The notes: a model not told the origin generated them from the letters alone. DNA of 64,000 bases from Pseudomonas tritici (GCF_014268275.3 NZ_CP077084.1:4464001-4528000); one strand, 5' to 3'; numbered from the stretch's first letter, positions 33,927 through 42,143 are shown. Made by a program: numbers and translations.

Positions 33927-34982
33927 CTAATGCCTTGGATGTTTGACACGTCTACGAATCGCGGCGCGCAAGCGCAGTGCGGGATGCCCCATAGCGGCAT
34001 AATCTTCTTGCGCAGTAGCGTCCAGGAAACTGGAAATACGGCTGAACACCGTGGCATCACGCAGTGCGCCATTATGTCCTATGCCTTCGGTGACTATCAG
34101 TTTGCTTCTTCCCAAGACATGGTTGAGTACCATGGCCTCTTCCAAATCAATACTGACGTCGGCCTGGTCATGCAATATCAGCACTGGCTGTTGTATTTTG
34201 GCGATCAGTTCGGGGCCAATCTTATCGGGGTTCACACCGTAGCGTAACTGGTAGAGCTTCTTCATTGACGTCGCAATATGCCGGGGTAGTTTATGGCTGA
34301 GTACATAGTTGTCCAGCACCTCGCCAAAACTGCACGGACTGCTGATCAAGACCATTCTCTTGAACCGCAGCCCTTGCAGTGCAGCCATGCAGCCTACCAA
34401 CCCACCGGACGAATGCCCGATCACCACTGAAAAAGGACCGCACTGTCGCTCGATATCGATGACTGCCCGGGAGAGATCGTAAAAAGAGACGCCCTTGCCC
34501 GGCGACACCCCGTGTGCCGGCAGGTCAGGTGCAAAAACCGTATACCCTTTAGCCTGCAGGCGCTGAGCAAGGTGCCTGAGCATGATGCTGCGGCCATCCC
34601 AGCCGTGCAGCAGCAATACTTTTTCTGCCTGCTGCTCGGCTTGAGGGTAAACGAACATCTTCACGAACGTGTGCCGCCAGGTGAGGTTTTCCTGCCGGCA
34701 CTGGCTGAGCAGCATCATCTCTGCGGGTTTGTAAGGCAACGGTCGGGTTTTTTCAAACAGATGCATCGCATACAGCGCTGATAGGTAGGAAGACATCATG
34801 TCCAGCGAGTAAAGATCGAACAACCTGATGAAACGACACACACGAACATAGTGAGTCGTTGGCCTGACCCTGGCCTTCATCAACAAGGTAGGCCGTAGTC
34901 GCATCACCACCAGTACACGAAGATAGTTCTGATGGATCAGCGAAACGACCAGCAAGAGCGGATAGATAACACTAAAGAACAT
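33927..34982 (-). CDS. Alpha/beta hydrolase 2, membrane-anchored
   Basis: This 351-residue protein has an N-terminal hydrophobic segment (about 3-17), a basic stretch, and then a hydrolase domain from about 110: LLLHGWDGRS, the nucleophile elbow IGHSSGGL (Ser at about 192), Asp in HDQADVSID and His in GIGHNGAL. It resembles the hydrolase at 17055 but keeps the usual GHSxGG elbow. It overlaps the MATE gene by 11 bases and is the last gene of that operon. It may hydrolyse a thioester, or activate or detoxify the product at the membrane. Confidence 0.82.
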   Translation of the reverse strand: MFFSVIYPLLLVVSLIHQNYLRVLVVMRLRPTLLMKARVRPTTHYVRVCRFIRLFDLYSLDMMSSYLSALYAMHLFEKTRPLPYKPAEMMLLSQCRQENLTWRHTFVKMFVYPQAEQQAEKVLLLHGWDGRSIMLRHLAQRLQAKGYTVFAPDLPAHGVSPGKGVSFYDLSRAVIDIERQCGPFSVVIGHSSGGLVGCMAALQGLRFKRMVLISSPCSFGEVLDNYVLSHKLPRHIATSMKKLYQLRYGVNPDKIGPELIAKIQQPVLILHDQADVSIDLEEAMVLNHVLGRSKLIVTEGIGHNGALRDATVFSRISSFLDATAQEDYAAMGHPALRLRAAIRRRVKHPRH

Positions 34983-36324
34983 GCTCGTTCCCTATCTTGC
35001 TCGCCAGCCGCCAATACTCATTGGCAAAGGCGAACAAGTTGATGGTACTGAACAGGATGATGATACTCATGATTGAGTTCAGGTTAGAGAACCGCTCCCA
35101 TCCGACCAACAAGACGACGACCATCAGTAACTCTATGATGACCGTCAGAATCAACACGCGACGCGCCTGATCAAGTTGCTCAAGTAACGCTTGCAAGGAC
35201 GCAACAAACGCCGTGATAAAAAACGTCGGCAATAAAATCAGCATCATCTGGCTACTGGCGTCTCTGATCGCCCCATCGCCTGAAAGAAGGCCAATCAGCA
35301 TCTTTTCACTGAAGTAAATCGCGACGGTCAGCACAAGATAAAGCCCACCGATAAACATCAGCCCACGGTGCAGTAGCCGTTTCAATTCCCCACCGCTACT
35401 GATCGACAGGCGCTGATTTATCAATATCGCCAACGCAGAGCCGCACGCCACGGCCGGAATGACCACAAACATCCTGATCTTGGTAATGATCAAGAAGGCG
35501 GCGACATATTGCTCACCCAGGGTCCCTATCAGTGGAAATACCAGCAGTGAACTGAAAAACACCACAATGAAAGACGCAAAAATCGGCAACCCCACCTGCT
35601 GCAGCAAACCTTTCAAGCGCGGGATGAACGCTTGCGGCCGGTCATCCTGCTCCAGGTAACTGACTCGCCTGACCAGCCAGGTCGCGATCGGGATCAACAA
35701 GCCGGACGCCAGGGCATTGGCGACGATAATGGAATAAAAGCCCAAACCGTAGAGGTGGTAGCTGGTGTAGCAAATGCCGGCGTTCAGGATGATATAGGCA
35801 ATCACAAGCAGCATGCTCACCGCGCTCCTGCCCTGCCCCCGGAGCGCGCTGTTACACATCTCCAACTGAATGAACGGCAACATCGAAAGGAAATACAGCG
35901 GCAGTGCCTCTTGATAAAAGCGACCACCAGAGACGGGAAGTAACTTCTCCAACCAAGGCGAAGTCAACGCAATCGCGCCGCTCAGCAATGCAACGATCAA
36001 AACACCCAGCACCGATAAAAGCGAAGTTGCCCTGAATACTTTCTGTTTTGACCAAAGGTTCACAGACCGGGCGCTGAACACCTGGTTACTGATGGCCAGG
36101 CATTCGAGAATCGCCAGGAACAAAAAGCTGAACGGCTGGATCATCGACAGCCAGTAAATCGATGTTGTCTCAGCGCCGTGCCCCAAAATGGCAGTCTGTA
36201 TGTTTTGTGAAAAAGACACCGCGACGGCAACCACAATCATGGGCCAGGCAAGCTTCAGCAGATCTGCAATATCCCGGCCTGCGCCCTGGTGTTGCGACAG
36301 AACTATGCCGGGTGAGGTATTCAC
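34972..36324 (-). CDS. MATE-family efflux protein
   Basis: This 450-residue protein with about 12 membrane segments has the MATE pattern: DLLKLAWPMIVVAVAVSFSQNIQTAILG at the N-terminus, and a related second half from about 240. The GTG start at 36324 lies in an ATGTGA overlap with the stop of the preceding gene. The start gives a length normal for MATE; in-frame ATGs further up fall inside the dehydrogenase-like gene. It probably exports the product or an intermediate using Na+ or H+, a second route beside the ABC exporter. Confidence 0.86.
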   Translation of the reverse strand: MNTSPGIVLSQHQGAGRDIADLLKLAWPMIVVAVAVSFSQNIQTAILGHGAETTSIYWLSMIQPFSFLFLAILECLAISNQVFSARSVNLWSKQKVFRATSLLSVLGVLIVALLSGAIALTSPWLEKLLPVSGGRFYQEALPLYFLSMLPFIQLEMCNSALRGQGRSAVSMLLVIAYIILNAGICYTSYHLYGLGFYSIIVANALASGLLIPIATWLVRRVSYLEQDDRPQAFIPRLKGLLQQVGLPIFASFIVVFFSSLLVFPLIGTLGEQYVAAFLIITKIRMFVVIPAVACGSALAILINQRLSISSGGELKRLLHRGLMFIGGLYLVLTVAIYFSEKMLIGLLSGDGAIRDASSQMMLILLPTFFITAFVASLQALLEQLDQARRVLILTVIIELLMVVVLLVGWERFSNLNSIMSIIILFSTINLFAFANEYWRLASKIGNEHVL

Positions 36325-36965
36325 ATGACCTCTCCCAGGCTGTCGCGCCGTGACATGGGGTAGTGCCCCGTCGTTTTTCCATACAGGCTGTAGAGCATCA
36401 TCGAGAGATAGGACAGCGTGTGCGTCGCACCCAGCAGGTAGCCATGCCCCCCCATCAATTTTTCCGCTCTGTTGTTCAGCAGCGTGATCTGCCAGTGGTC
36501 TTCCTCGGCGTCCTGGTAGTCCTGCGCGGCGATGCGCATTTCCCACTGCAAAGCCAACTGGTTGCACTGACTGCTGAGGTCCGCGAACTCAGCCTTGATC
36601 AGCTGATGCCGGGTGGCTTTCACGCCAAAGCTCCTGCGGTTGGACAAGTGCGCCCAGCTCATGCCGAGCATGCGCATCAACAACCCCAGGCGGGCAGCGA
36701 CAGAGACAATGAGTTGGAGGCCGTCGGCGGCGCTCGTCTGCTTTTCTCCGAAAAACTTCAGCTCCAAGCCGAGGGCGGCAAGCACCCTGTCCGCCTGCGG
36801 TGGTTGCCCGGCTACCACGGTTCGTTCGTTCGGCACGAGTTGATAACCCTGGCTGAATGCGCACCGAGCCGGGTCGGTAGACTCAAGACGCAACAGCCGC
36901 ACAGCATCTGCGGGCTCATTGCCCGCAAACAGCTGAAAAACCCTGTCAAACAGACCGTCAGGCAT
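36321..36965 (-). CDS. Half-length acyl-CoA dehydrogenase-like protein
   Basis: This 214-residue protein corresponds only to the C-terminal helical part of an acyl-CoA dehydrogenase: SNRRSFGVKATRHQLIKAEFADL matches the RxxFG helix that contacts FAD, and LMGGHGYLLGATHTLSYL the GGxGY helix. The N-terminal half, with the TEPxxGSD loop, is missing, and I see no YEGT catalytic Glu. GGAG and the ATG at 36965 support a real gene start, so it is not simply a broken copy. It may be a structural partner of another dehydrogenase subunit. Confidence 0.72.
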   Translation of the reverse strand: MPDGLFDRVFQLFAGNEPADAVRLLRLESTDPARCAFSQGYQLVPNERTVVAGQPPQADRVLAALGLELKFFGEKQTSAADGLQLIVSVAARLGLLMRMLGMSWAHLSNRRSFGVKATRHQLIKAEFADLSSQCNQLALQWEMRIAAQDYQDAEEDHWQITLLNNRAEKLMGGHGYLLGATHTLSYLSMMLYSLYGKTTGHYPMSRRDSLGEVM

Positions 36966-37218
36966 AGGAGCTCTCCAACTGCACATGCTGCTCGATCCAA
37001 CTGATCAATTTACCCACCGTCGTGAAGGCATCCTGGTCGATTTGATCAGGCTCAAACATCAAACCAGGCACTTTCTCTTCGAGGGTCAATAAGAACTGCA
37101 CAAACAGCACCGAGTCCAAATCCAGGTCTTCGTTAAAGTCAGTTTCCAGATTGACCGACACGGCCGAGGACATAATATCGTTAAGCGCTTCATTAACAGC
37201 CAAGAGAAGGTGTGACAT
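36958..37218 (-). CDS. Carrier protein 3
   Basis: This 86-residue acyl carrier protein has NEDLDLDSVLFVQFL with the phosphopantetheine Ser at about 36 in the normal DLDLDSV setting, followed by an EEKVPG helix and FTTVGKLISWIE. Of the three island carriers it is the one closest to the family norm. It overlaps the condensing-enzyme gene by 26 bases and the half dehydrogenase by 8, so the three are translationally coupled and probably act on one another's substrates. Confidence 0.9.
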   Translation of the reverse strand: MSHLLLAVNEALNDIMSSAVSVNLETDFNEDLDLDSVLFVQFLLTLEEKVPGLMFEPDQIDQDAFTTVGKLISWIEQHVQLESSYA

Positions 37219-38152
37219 ATAAAACCTCGCTGGAGTGGTTTCTTTCGATTAGCACGCATGAAAGCGTAACGCCCATGCCCATGGTGATGCAGAGGATTCT
37301 GTTGCCTGTGAATGTTTCCAACAGCGCCGACAAGTTAAACAAGATATCGGCACAATACGCATGCCCGTAGTTGGCAATATGTTCGGTAAACATGACGCCC
37401 TTGAAGTCCAGCCTGGCGGACACTTTTTTCAGCAACGGCAGATCCAGGTTATTCGGAACGATGGCATCAATGCTGTCAGGCGAGACATTGAATTTATCCA
37501 GCGCGTAACGATAAAAATCATAATATTCCTGTTCCAGCGACGCATATAACTCGCGCCGACGTACAGCCGACTCACCCCGGTGATTGTCATAAAAAGACGA
37601 TAAATGCCTGACGGCGGTGTGTTTCAAGTTCCACAGCGCTGGCCCGGCATTGAGCAGCATCGCCGCCGGCACTTCGGCCAGGACGCTGTTATCCAGTCGA
37701 CTGACAGCACTGTGAAAAGCCTTCTCTCCCGTCAGCAGGAGCATAGGCTCGCCCTTCTTAATCAATCGGCTTTTTAACAAGTGAATGGCCGACAGGGCAG
37801 ACGAACAATGATTCAAACTGACGCTGAATACTTGCCAATGCGCTAGGCCACACGCGTGGGCAATATCGTCCAACCAATGATTATCAAAGAACGTGTTATG
37901 TGTTTGTGTCTTGGCATACACGAGGCAACCGTTTAACTGTTTGACCTGGGGGTTCGCACTTACCAGTGCGCGCAACGTTTCCACCAGCATCTCGGCATGT
38001 GTTGTGGAAGACAGGCCGACCGACGCCAAGGAATAATAGCGCTGGAGTACCTTGCCAGCCCCCGGTTTTAAATCATGGGAGTGCTCAAGCGAACTCAAGG
38101 GGACTAAAGAAATACGATCCGGCAACCAACATAAATAATTAAGTGGCAGCAT
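37193..38152 (-). CDS. FabH-type condensing enzyme 3 with an altered His site
   Basis: This 319-residue KAS III-like protein has Cys116 in SLNHCSSAL and GEKAFHS near 142, but the position that is His in the other three enzymes reads VPNNLDLP (Asn234). The Asn loop is again replaced, NYGHAYCAD (His264, Asp269). With Cys but without the usual His, it may be an acyltransferase, work with another residue, or act mainly as a partner. It is the first gene of the second minus-strand operon. Confidence 0.78.
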   Translation of the reverse strand: MLPLNYLCWLPDRISLVPLSSLEHSHDLKPGAGKVLQRYYSLASVGLSSTTHAEMLVETLRALVSANPQVKQLNGCLVYAKTQTHNTFFDNHWLDDIAHACGLAHWQVFSVSLNHCSSALSAIHLLKSRLIKKGEPMLLLTGEKAFHSAVSRLDNSVLAEVPAAMLLNAGPALWNLKHTAVRHLSSFYDNHRGESAVRRRELYASLEQEYYDFYRYALDKFNVSPDSIDAIVPNNLDLPLLKKVSARLDFKGVMFTEHIANYGHAYCADILFNLSALLETFTGNRILCITMGMGVTLSCVLIERNHSSEVLYVTPSLGC

Positions 38153-38168
38153 ACAGTTTCCGCATGGA

Positions 38169-38196
38169 GTAATTGTTTAACGCAACTATCAATTAC
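38169..38196. promoter_or_regulatory. Inverted repeat before the minus-strand condensing-enzyme operon
   Basis: GTAATTG (38169-38175) and CAATTAC (38190-38196) are inverted with a 14-base spacer, 17 bases upstream of the first gene of the operon. It could be an operator or a leader hairpin. Confidence 0.35.
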
Positions 38197-38300
38197 CCAC
38201 ATCGTCCCAGAAACGCGTCGTGCTTTTTGCCTCAAATTGCTTAAAAGGCAGATTTTTCCCATTTGCTGGTCCCACAAATGGAATTTTTAACAACTAACTG

Positions 38301-38324
38301 GCCGCCAGCTGGACCGCTGGCGGC
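38301..38324 (-). terminator. Hairpin after the GST gene
   Basis: GCCGCCAGC (38301-38309) and GCTGGCGGC (38316-38324) pair over a 6-base loop, 7 bases after the GST stop on the minus strand. The following minus-strand sequence is AT-rich but has no clean T-run. It separates the core gene from the island. Confidence 0.55.
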
Positions 38325-38331
38325 CTGCAGG

Positions 38332-38934
38332 TCAGTCCAACATCGCCACATGGCGGGGATGACTGGCGACGCGCGCCATCCACGCCTGAACACCCGGATA
38401 AGCGTCCAAGTCAAAACCACCTTCATGGGCCACGTGGGTGTAGGCGTACAACGCCACATCGGCAATGGAGAACTGGTCGCCCACCAGATACGGCGTCAGT
38501 TGCAGTTGGCGCTCCATGACCTTGAGCGCCTTGTAACCGCCCTTGTGCAGCTTCTGGTATTCCTCGAGGCGGTCTTGCGGCAAGCCCAGGTAAAACTGGA
38601 TAAACCGCGCCACTGCAATGTACGGCTCGTGGCTGTATTGCTCGAAGAACTGCCACTGCAACACTTGCGTGCGCAGGCGTGGCTCGGTGGGCAGGAACTC
38701 ACTGCCATCGGCGAGGAAGTTGAGAATCGCGTTGGACTCCCACAGGCAGGTGCCGTCTTCCAGTTCCAGCACCGGGATCTTACCGTTGGGGTTCTTGGCC
38801 AGGAACTCCGGGGTCTCGGTATCGCCGTTGAGGATATCGACATCGATCCATTGATACGGGATGCCCAGCAGGCTGAGCATCAATTTGACCTTGTAGCAGT
38901 TGCCCGACTTGTAATCGCCATAAACCTTGTACAT
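38332..38934 (-). CDS. Glutathione S-transferase family protein
   Basis: This 200-residue GST has a thioredoxin-fold N-terminal domain with YKSGNCYKVKLML as the active-site region, NPNGKIPVLELEDG with the cis-Pro, and ESNAIL as the gamma-glutamyl binding helix, then an all-helical C-terminal domain ending near 195. The start at 38934 follows AAGGGGAG. It is co-directional with the aminotransferase gene 10 bases upstream, so the two form an operon at the right edge of the island. Confidence 0.92.
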   Translation of the reverse strand: MYKVYGDYKSGNCYKVKLMLSLLGIPYQWIDVDILNGDTETPEFLAKNPNGKIPVLELEDGTCLWESNAILNFLADGSEFLPTEPRLRTQVLQWQFFEQYSHEPYIAVARFIQFYLGLPQDRLEEYQKLHKGGYKALKVMERQLQLTPYLVGDQFSIADVALYAYTHVAHEGGFDLDAYPGVQAWMARVASHPRHVAMLD

Positions 38935-38944
38935 GGGGCTCCCC

Positions 38945-40111
38945 TTATGCCGCTTGCGCGTGCTGTGCTTGACGGACCACCGCGGCCAGGCGCTTGAGAC
39001 CTTCGTCGAGGAGGGCCGGGTCGATATGGCTGAAATTGAGTCGCAGCGAACCGTGGTGCTGGTCCGGCTCGGAAAAGAACGGTTCACCGGGCATGAACGC
39101 GACGTTCTGGTCGAGCGCTTGAGCCAACAAGGTGCGGGTGTCGAGCGGCTGTTTCAAGGTCAGCCAGAAGAATAATCCACCCTGGGGCACTTGCCAGTCG
39201 GCCAGATCGGCGAAGTGACGTTCCAATGCGGCTTGGAACGCATCGCGACGCTCGCGGTAAAAACTGCGCAGTTCCACCAGGTGATGCTGGTATTTCTCCG
39301 TGCCGATCCACTGCATCGCTTGCCACTGGCCGACGCGGTTGGTGTGCAAATCCGCCGACTGCTTGAGCTTGAGCAGGTGCGGGAACAGGTCCGGGCTGGC
39401 AATCAGGTAGCCAACGCGCAGGCCCGGCAACAGGGTCTTGGACACGGTGCCGGTGTAGATCCAACTGGCTTTTTTCAGGCGTCCGACAATGGGTTTGGCG
39501 CTGCCGCCGTCGAACGTCAGTTCGCGGTAGGGCTCATCTTCGATCAGGGTCACGCCAAACTCGTCGAGCAAGGCGGCGACGGCGGCGCGCTTGGCTTCGC
39601 TGTAGCGCACGGCGGACGGGTTCTGGAACGTCGGGATCAGGTAGATGAACGCCGGACGGTGGCGTTCAAGGTTGACCCGCAGAGCGGCCAGGTCGGGGCC
39701 ATCGGCTTCCAATGACACGGTGAGGCATTCGGCGCCGAACAGCTGGAAGATCTGCAAGGCAGCCAGGTAGGTCGGGCCTTCCAACAGGATCTGCGTGCCT
39801 TTGTCGATATACAGCTTGGCCGCCAGGTCCAGGGTTTGTTGGGAACCGCTGACCACCAGCACCTGGCTGGCCTGGCACGGCACGCCAAGGGCTCGGGCCT
39901 CGGCGGCGAGCAACTCGCGCAATTGTGGCTCGCCTTCGCTCATGCCGTATTGGCCGATGTTCAGCGGCATGTCATCCCAGTTCAATGCTGGCAGCATGGC
40001 CTCCGCCGGCAGGCCCCCGGCGAACGACATCACTTCCGGGCGCTGGGCTGCCGCGAGGATTTCACGGATCAGGGAGCTTTTGAGGCGCGTAACACGTTCA
40101 GAGAAGGCCAT
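38945..40111 (-). CDS. PLP-dependent aminotransferase, 2-aminoadipate/MocR fold
   Basis: This 388-residue fold-type-I aminotransferase has FAGGLPAEAM near the N-terminus, the PLP-contacting SGSQQTLDL at about 99, EDPYRE with the pyridine-N Asp, and the Schiff-base Lys in GTVSKTLLPGLRVGY at about 230. The N-terminal DNA-binding domain of MocR is absent, so it is the enzyme form (LysN, KAT-like). The start at 40111 is supported by the family beginning FSERVTRLK. A MarR gene is divergent and probably controls it. Confidence 0.9.
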   Translation of the reverse strand: MAFSERVTRLKSSLIREILAAAQRPEVMSFAGGLPAEAMLPALNWDDMPLNIGQYGMSEGEPQLRELLAAEARALGVPCQASQVLVVSGSQQTLDLAAKLYIDKGTQILLEGPTYLAALQIFQLFGAECLTVSLEADGPDLAALRVNLERHRPAFIYLIPTFQNPSAVRYSEAKRAAVAALLDEFGVTLIEDEPYRELTFDGGSAKPIVGRLKKASWIYTGTVSKTLLPGLRVGYLIASPDLFPHLLKLKQSADLHTNRVGQWQAMQWIGTEKYQHHLVELRSFYRERRDAFQAALERHFADLADWQVPQGGLFFWLTLKQPLDTRTLLAQALDQNVAFMPGEPFFSEPDQHHGSLRLNFSHIDPALLDEGLKRLAAVVRQAQHAQAA

Positions 40112-40140
40112 GGGGTCACCGGTAGCGAAGAGTGCGTTAA

Positions 40141-40160
40141 ATACGTCAAACTGGTTGACC
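40141..40160. promoter_or_regulatory. Putative MarR operator, copy 1
   Basis: ATACGTCAA-N5-TTGACC, with GTCAA (40145-40149) and TTGAC (40155-40159) inverted around 5 bases. It lies in the 81-base gap between the divergent aminotransferase and MarR genes. A second copy with the same edges lies 42 bases further on. Confidence 0.65.
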
Positions 40161-40182
40161 GAAATTACGACGACTTCAGTGG

Positions 40183-40202
40183 ATACGTCAATATGCTTGA
40201 CC
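40183..40202. promoter_or_regulatory. Putative MarR operator, copy 2
   Basis: ATACGTCAA-N5-TTGACC again, with GTCAA (40187-40191) and TTGAC (40197-40201). The centre is 42 bases from copy 1, close to four helical turns. It covers the presumed MarR start codon, as expected for autorepression. Confidence 0.65.
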
Positions 40203-40627
40203 TTAAAAACCAGACCCGCCAACAAGAGGCCATGGAGGCGTTCTTTTTCGGCTACCAGGCCTTCACCGCCAAAGCCGACGAAATGCTCGAACGTCGCGGC
40301 CTGAGCCGCGTGCACCAGCGCATCGTATTTTTTATCGCGCGCTACCCCGCCTTGAGCGTGAAGGAACTGCTGGAATTACTCGGTGTGAGCAAGCAGGCGC
40401 TGAACATGCCCCTGCGCCAATTGCAGGAAATGCATCTGGTCGACAGCGTCGCTTCCGAAACCGACAAGCGCAAACGCCTGCTGGCGCTCACTGAAGAAGG
40501 CCTGCGTTTTGAGCAATCCCTGCGCCGCGAACAGGTGAAGTTGTTGCAACGCGCCTTCAGTGACGCGGGGGCTGAAGCCGTGGCCGGATGGCTAGCGGTG
40601 AACCAGGCGCTAAGTGGCCTGAACTAG
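40193..40627 (+). CDS. MarR-family transcriptional regulator
   Basis: This 144-residue regulator has the winged helix-turn-helix around SVKELLELLGVSKQALNMPLRQLQ and the wing SVASETDKRKRLLALTEEG. The ATG at 40193 lies within an operator-like palindrome and has a poor ribosome binding site; an ATG at 40232 after AAGAGG is the alternative and would give 131 residues. It probably represses itself and the divergent aminotransferase-GST operon. Confidence 0.87.
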   Translation: MLDLKNQTRQQEAMEAFFFGYQAFTAKADEMLERRGLSRVHQRIVFFIARYPALSVKELLELLGVSKQALNMPLRQLQEMHLVDSVASETDKRKRLLALTEEGLRFEQSLRREQVKLLQRAFSDAGAEAVAGWLAVNQALSGLN

Positions 40628-40674
40628 CCTTTCATCCACTTTTACGCAGCCGATCGAAAACATTATTTGCTTTA

Positions 40675-40686
40675 TTTGTATACAAA
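40675..40686. promoter_or_regulatory. TTTGTATACAAA palindrome before the NCS2 permease
   Basis: A perfect 12-base palindrome, 111 bases before the permease start. Its core TTGTATACAA recurs in the divergent uraH/puuE promoter. The TTGT-ACAA halves fit binding sites of FadR-type GntR regulators. The regulator is not in the window. Confidence 0.6.
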
Positions 40687-40796
40687 AGCATAATTCGCTT
40701 CGTGCGAGTTCCTGACCTATTGGTCAACAAACCCGCCAGTACCTCACAGCGCCTAAGCGCTGGCCATAACAATAAAATGCTTGAGGAGTACTCGCT

Positions 40797-42143
40797 GTGG
40801 ACAGCCGCAAATCCGAAGCCTCACCCCTGGACCTCCAACCCACCCGCACCGGCTGGCTGGAACGCCTGTTTAAGCTGCGCTTGCATGGCACCACAGTGAA
40901 GACCGAGCTGATCGCCGGCCTCACCACCTTTATCACCATGGCCTACATCATTTTCGTCAACCCGAACATCATGGCCGACGCCGGCATCGATCACGGCGCG
41001 GCATTCGTCGCCACCTGCATCGCCGCCGCGCTGGGCTGCCTGCTGATGGGCCTCTACGCCAACTGGCCGGTAGGTCTGGCGCCGGGCATGGGCTTGAACG
41101 CGTTTTTCACCTACACCGTGGTCGGCACCATGGGCTACACCTGGGAAACTGCGCTGGGCGCGGTGTTTATTTCCGGCGTTCTGTTCATGGGCCTGACCCT
41201 GTCCCGCGTGCGCGAATGGCTGCTCAACAGCATCCCTGTCAGCTTGCGCCATGCGATGGGCGCGGGTGTCGGCCTGTTCCTCGGGGTGATCGGCCTGAAG
41301 ACTGCGGGGATCATCGTCGACAGTCCGGCGACCTTGATCAAACTCGGTTCGTTGCATGAGCCCGCGCCATTGCTGGCAGCCGTGTGCTTCCTGCTGATCG
41401 CGATCCTCAGCTACCACCGCGTGTTCGGCGCGATCCTGATCAGCATCATCGCCGTGACCATCGCGGGTTGGGGCCTGGGCCTGGTGCACTACAACGGCAT
41501 TCTTGCCACACCTCCGAGCCTGGCACCGACCTGGATGGCGATGGACGTAAAAGGTGTATTCAATGTCAGCATGATCAGCGTGGTATTTGCATTTCTTTTT
41601 GTACACATGTTCGACACTGCCGGTACACTGATGGGCGTCGCCCAGCGGGCCGGCCTCGTCAACGCCGATGGCAAGATCGATAACCTGTCCCGTGCGTTGA
41701 AAGCCGACAGTGCTTCCAGCGTATTCGGTGCCATGGTGGGTGTACCACCGGTGACCAGCTACGTGGAAAGTGCTGCCGGCGTGGCCGCTGGCGGGCGTAC
41801 CGGGCTGACCGCCGTGACCGTGGGCATTCTGTTTGTGGCGGCGATGTTTTTTGCACCGCTGGCCGGGATGATTCCAGCGTACGCCACGGCGGGTGCGCTG
41901 ATTTATGTCGCGATGCTGATGATGGCGAGCATGGCCCATATCAATTGGGATGAAGCCACTGACAGCATCCCGGCGATTGTCACCGCAATCATGATGCCGC
42001 TGACCTTCTCGGTCGCCGACGGTATCGCCTTGGGCTTTATCACGTATGTGGCGCTCAAGGCTGGCACCGGCAAGTACCGCGAGATTTCTGTCAGCCTGTG
42101 GGTGCTGTGCGCGATCTTTATCGCCAAATTCATATTTCTATAA
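40797..42143 (+). CDS. NCS2 purine permease (AzgA/PbuG-like)
   Basis: This 448-residue membrane protein has about 12-13 segments. ELIAGLTTFITMAYIIFVNP and GLAPGMGLNAFFTYTVV near the N-terminus and TSYVESAAGVAAGGRTGL are signatures of the AzgA branch of purine transporters. A GTG start at 40797 follows GAGGAG. It probably imports hypoxanthine, adenine or guanine. A palindrome upstream is shared with the urate pathway genes, tying it to purine catabolism, although the gene is 8 kb away. Confidence 0.9.
   Translation: MDSRKSEASPLDLQPTRTGWLERLFKLRLHGTTVKTELIAGLTTFITMAYIIFVNPNIMADAGIDHGAAFVATCIAAALGCLLMGLYANWPVGLAPGMGLNAFFTYTVVGTMGYTWETALGAVFISGVLFMGLTLSRVREWLLNSIPVSLRHAMGAGVGLFLGVIGLKTAGIIVDSPATLIKLGSLHEPAPLLAAVCFLLIAILSYHRVFGAILISIIAVTIAGWGLGLVHYNGILATPPSLAPTWMAMDVKGVFNVSMISVVFAFLFVHMFDTAGTLMGVAQRAGLVNADGKIDNLSRALKADSASSVFGAMVGVPPVTSYVESAAGVAAGGRTGLTAVTVGILFVAAMFFAPLAGMIPAYATAGALIYVAMLMMASMAHINWDEATDSIPAIVTAIMMPLTFSVADGIALGFITYVALKAGTGKYREISVSLWVLCAIFIAKFIFL

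Noticed and set aside
36324..36567. An upstream start for the MATE gene giving 531 residues
   Set aside because: The extra 81 residues lie inside the dehydrogenase-like gene and are not membrane-like. The GTG at 36324 gives normal MATE length and stop-start coupling.
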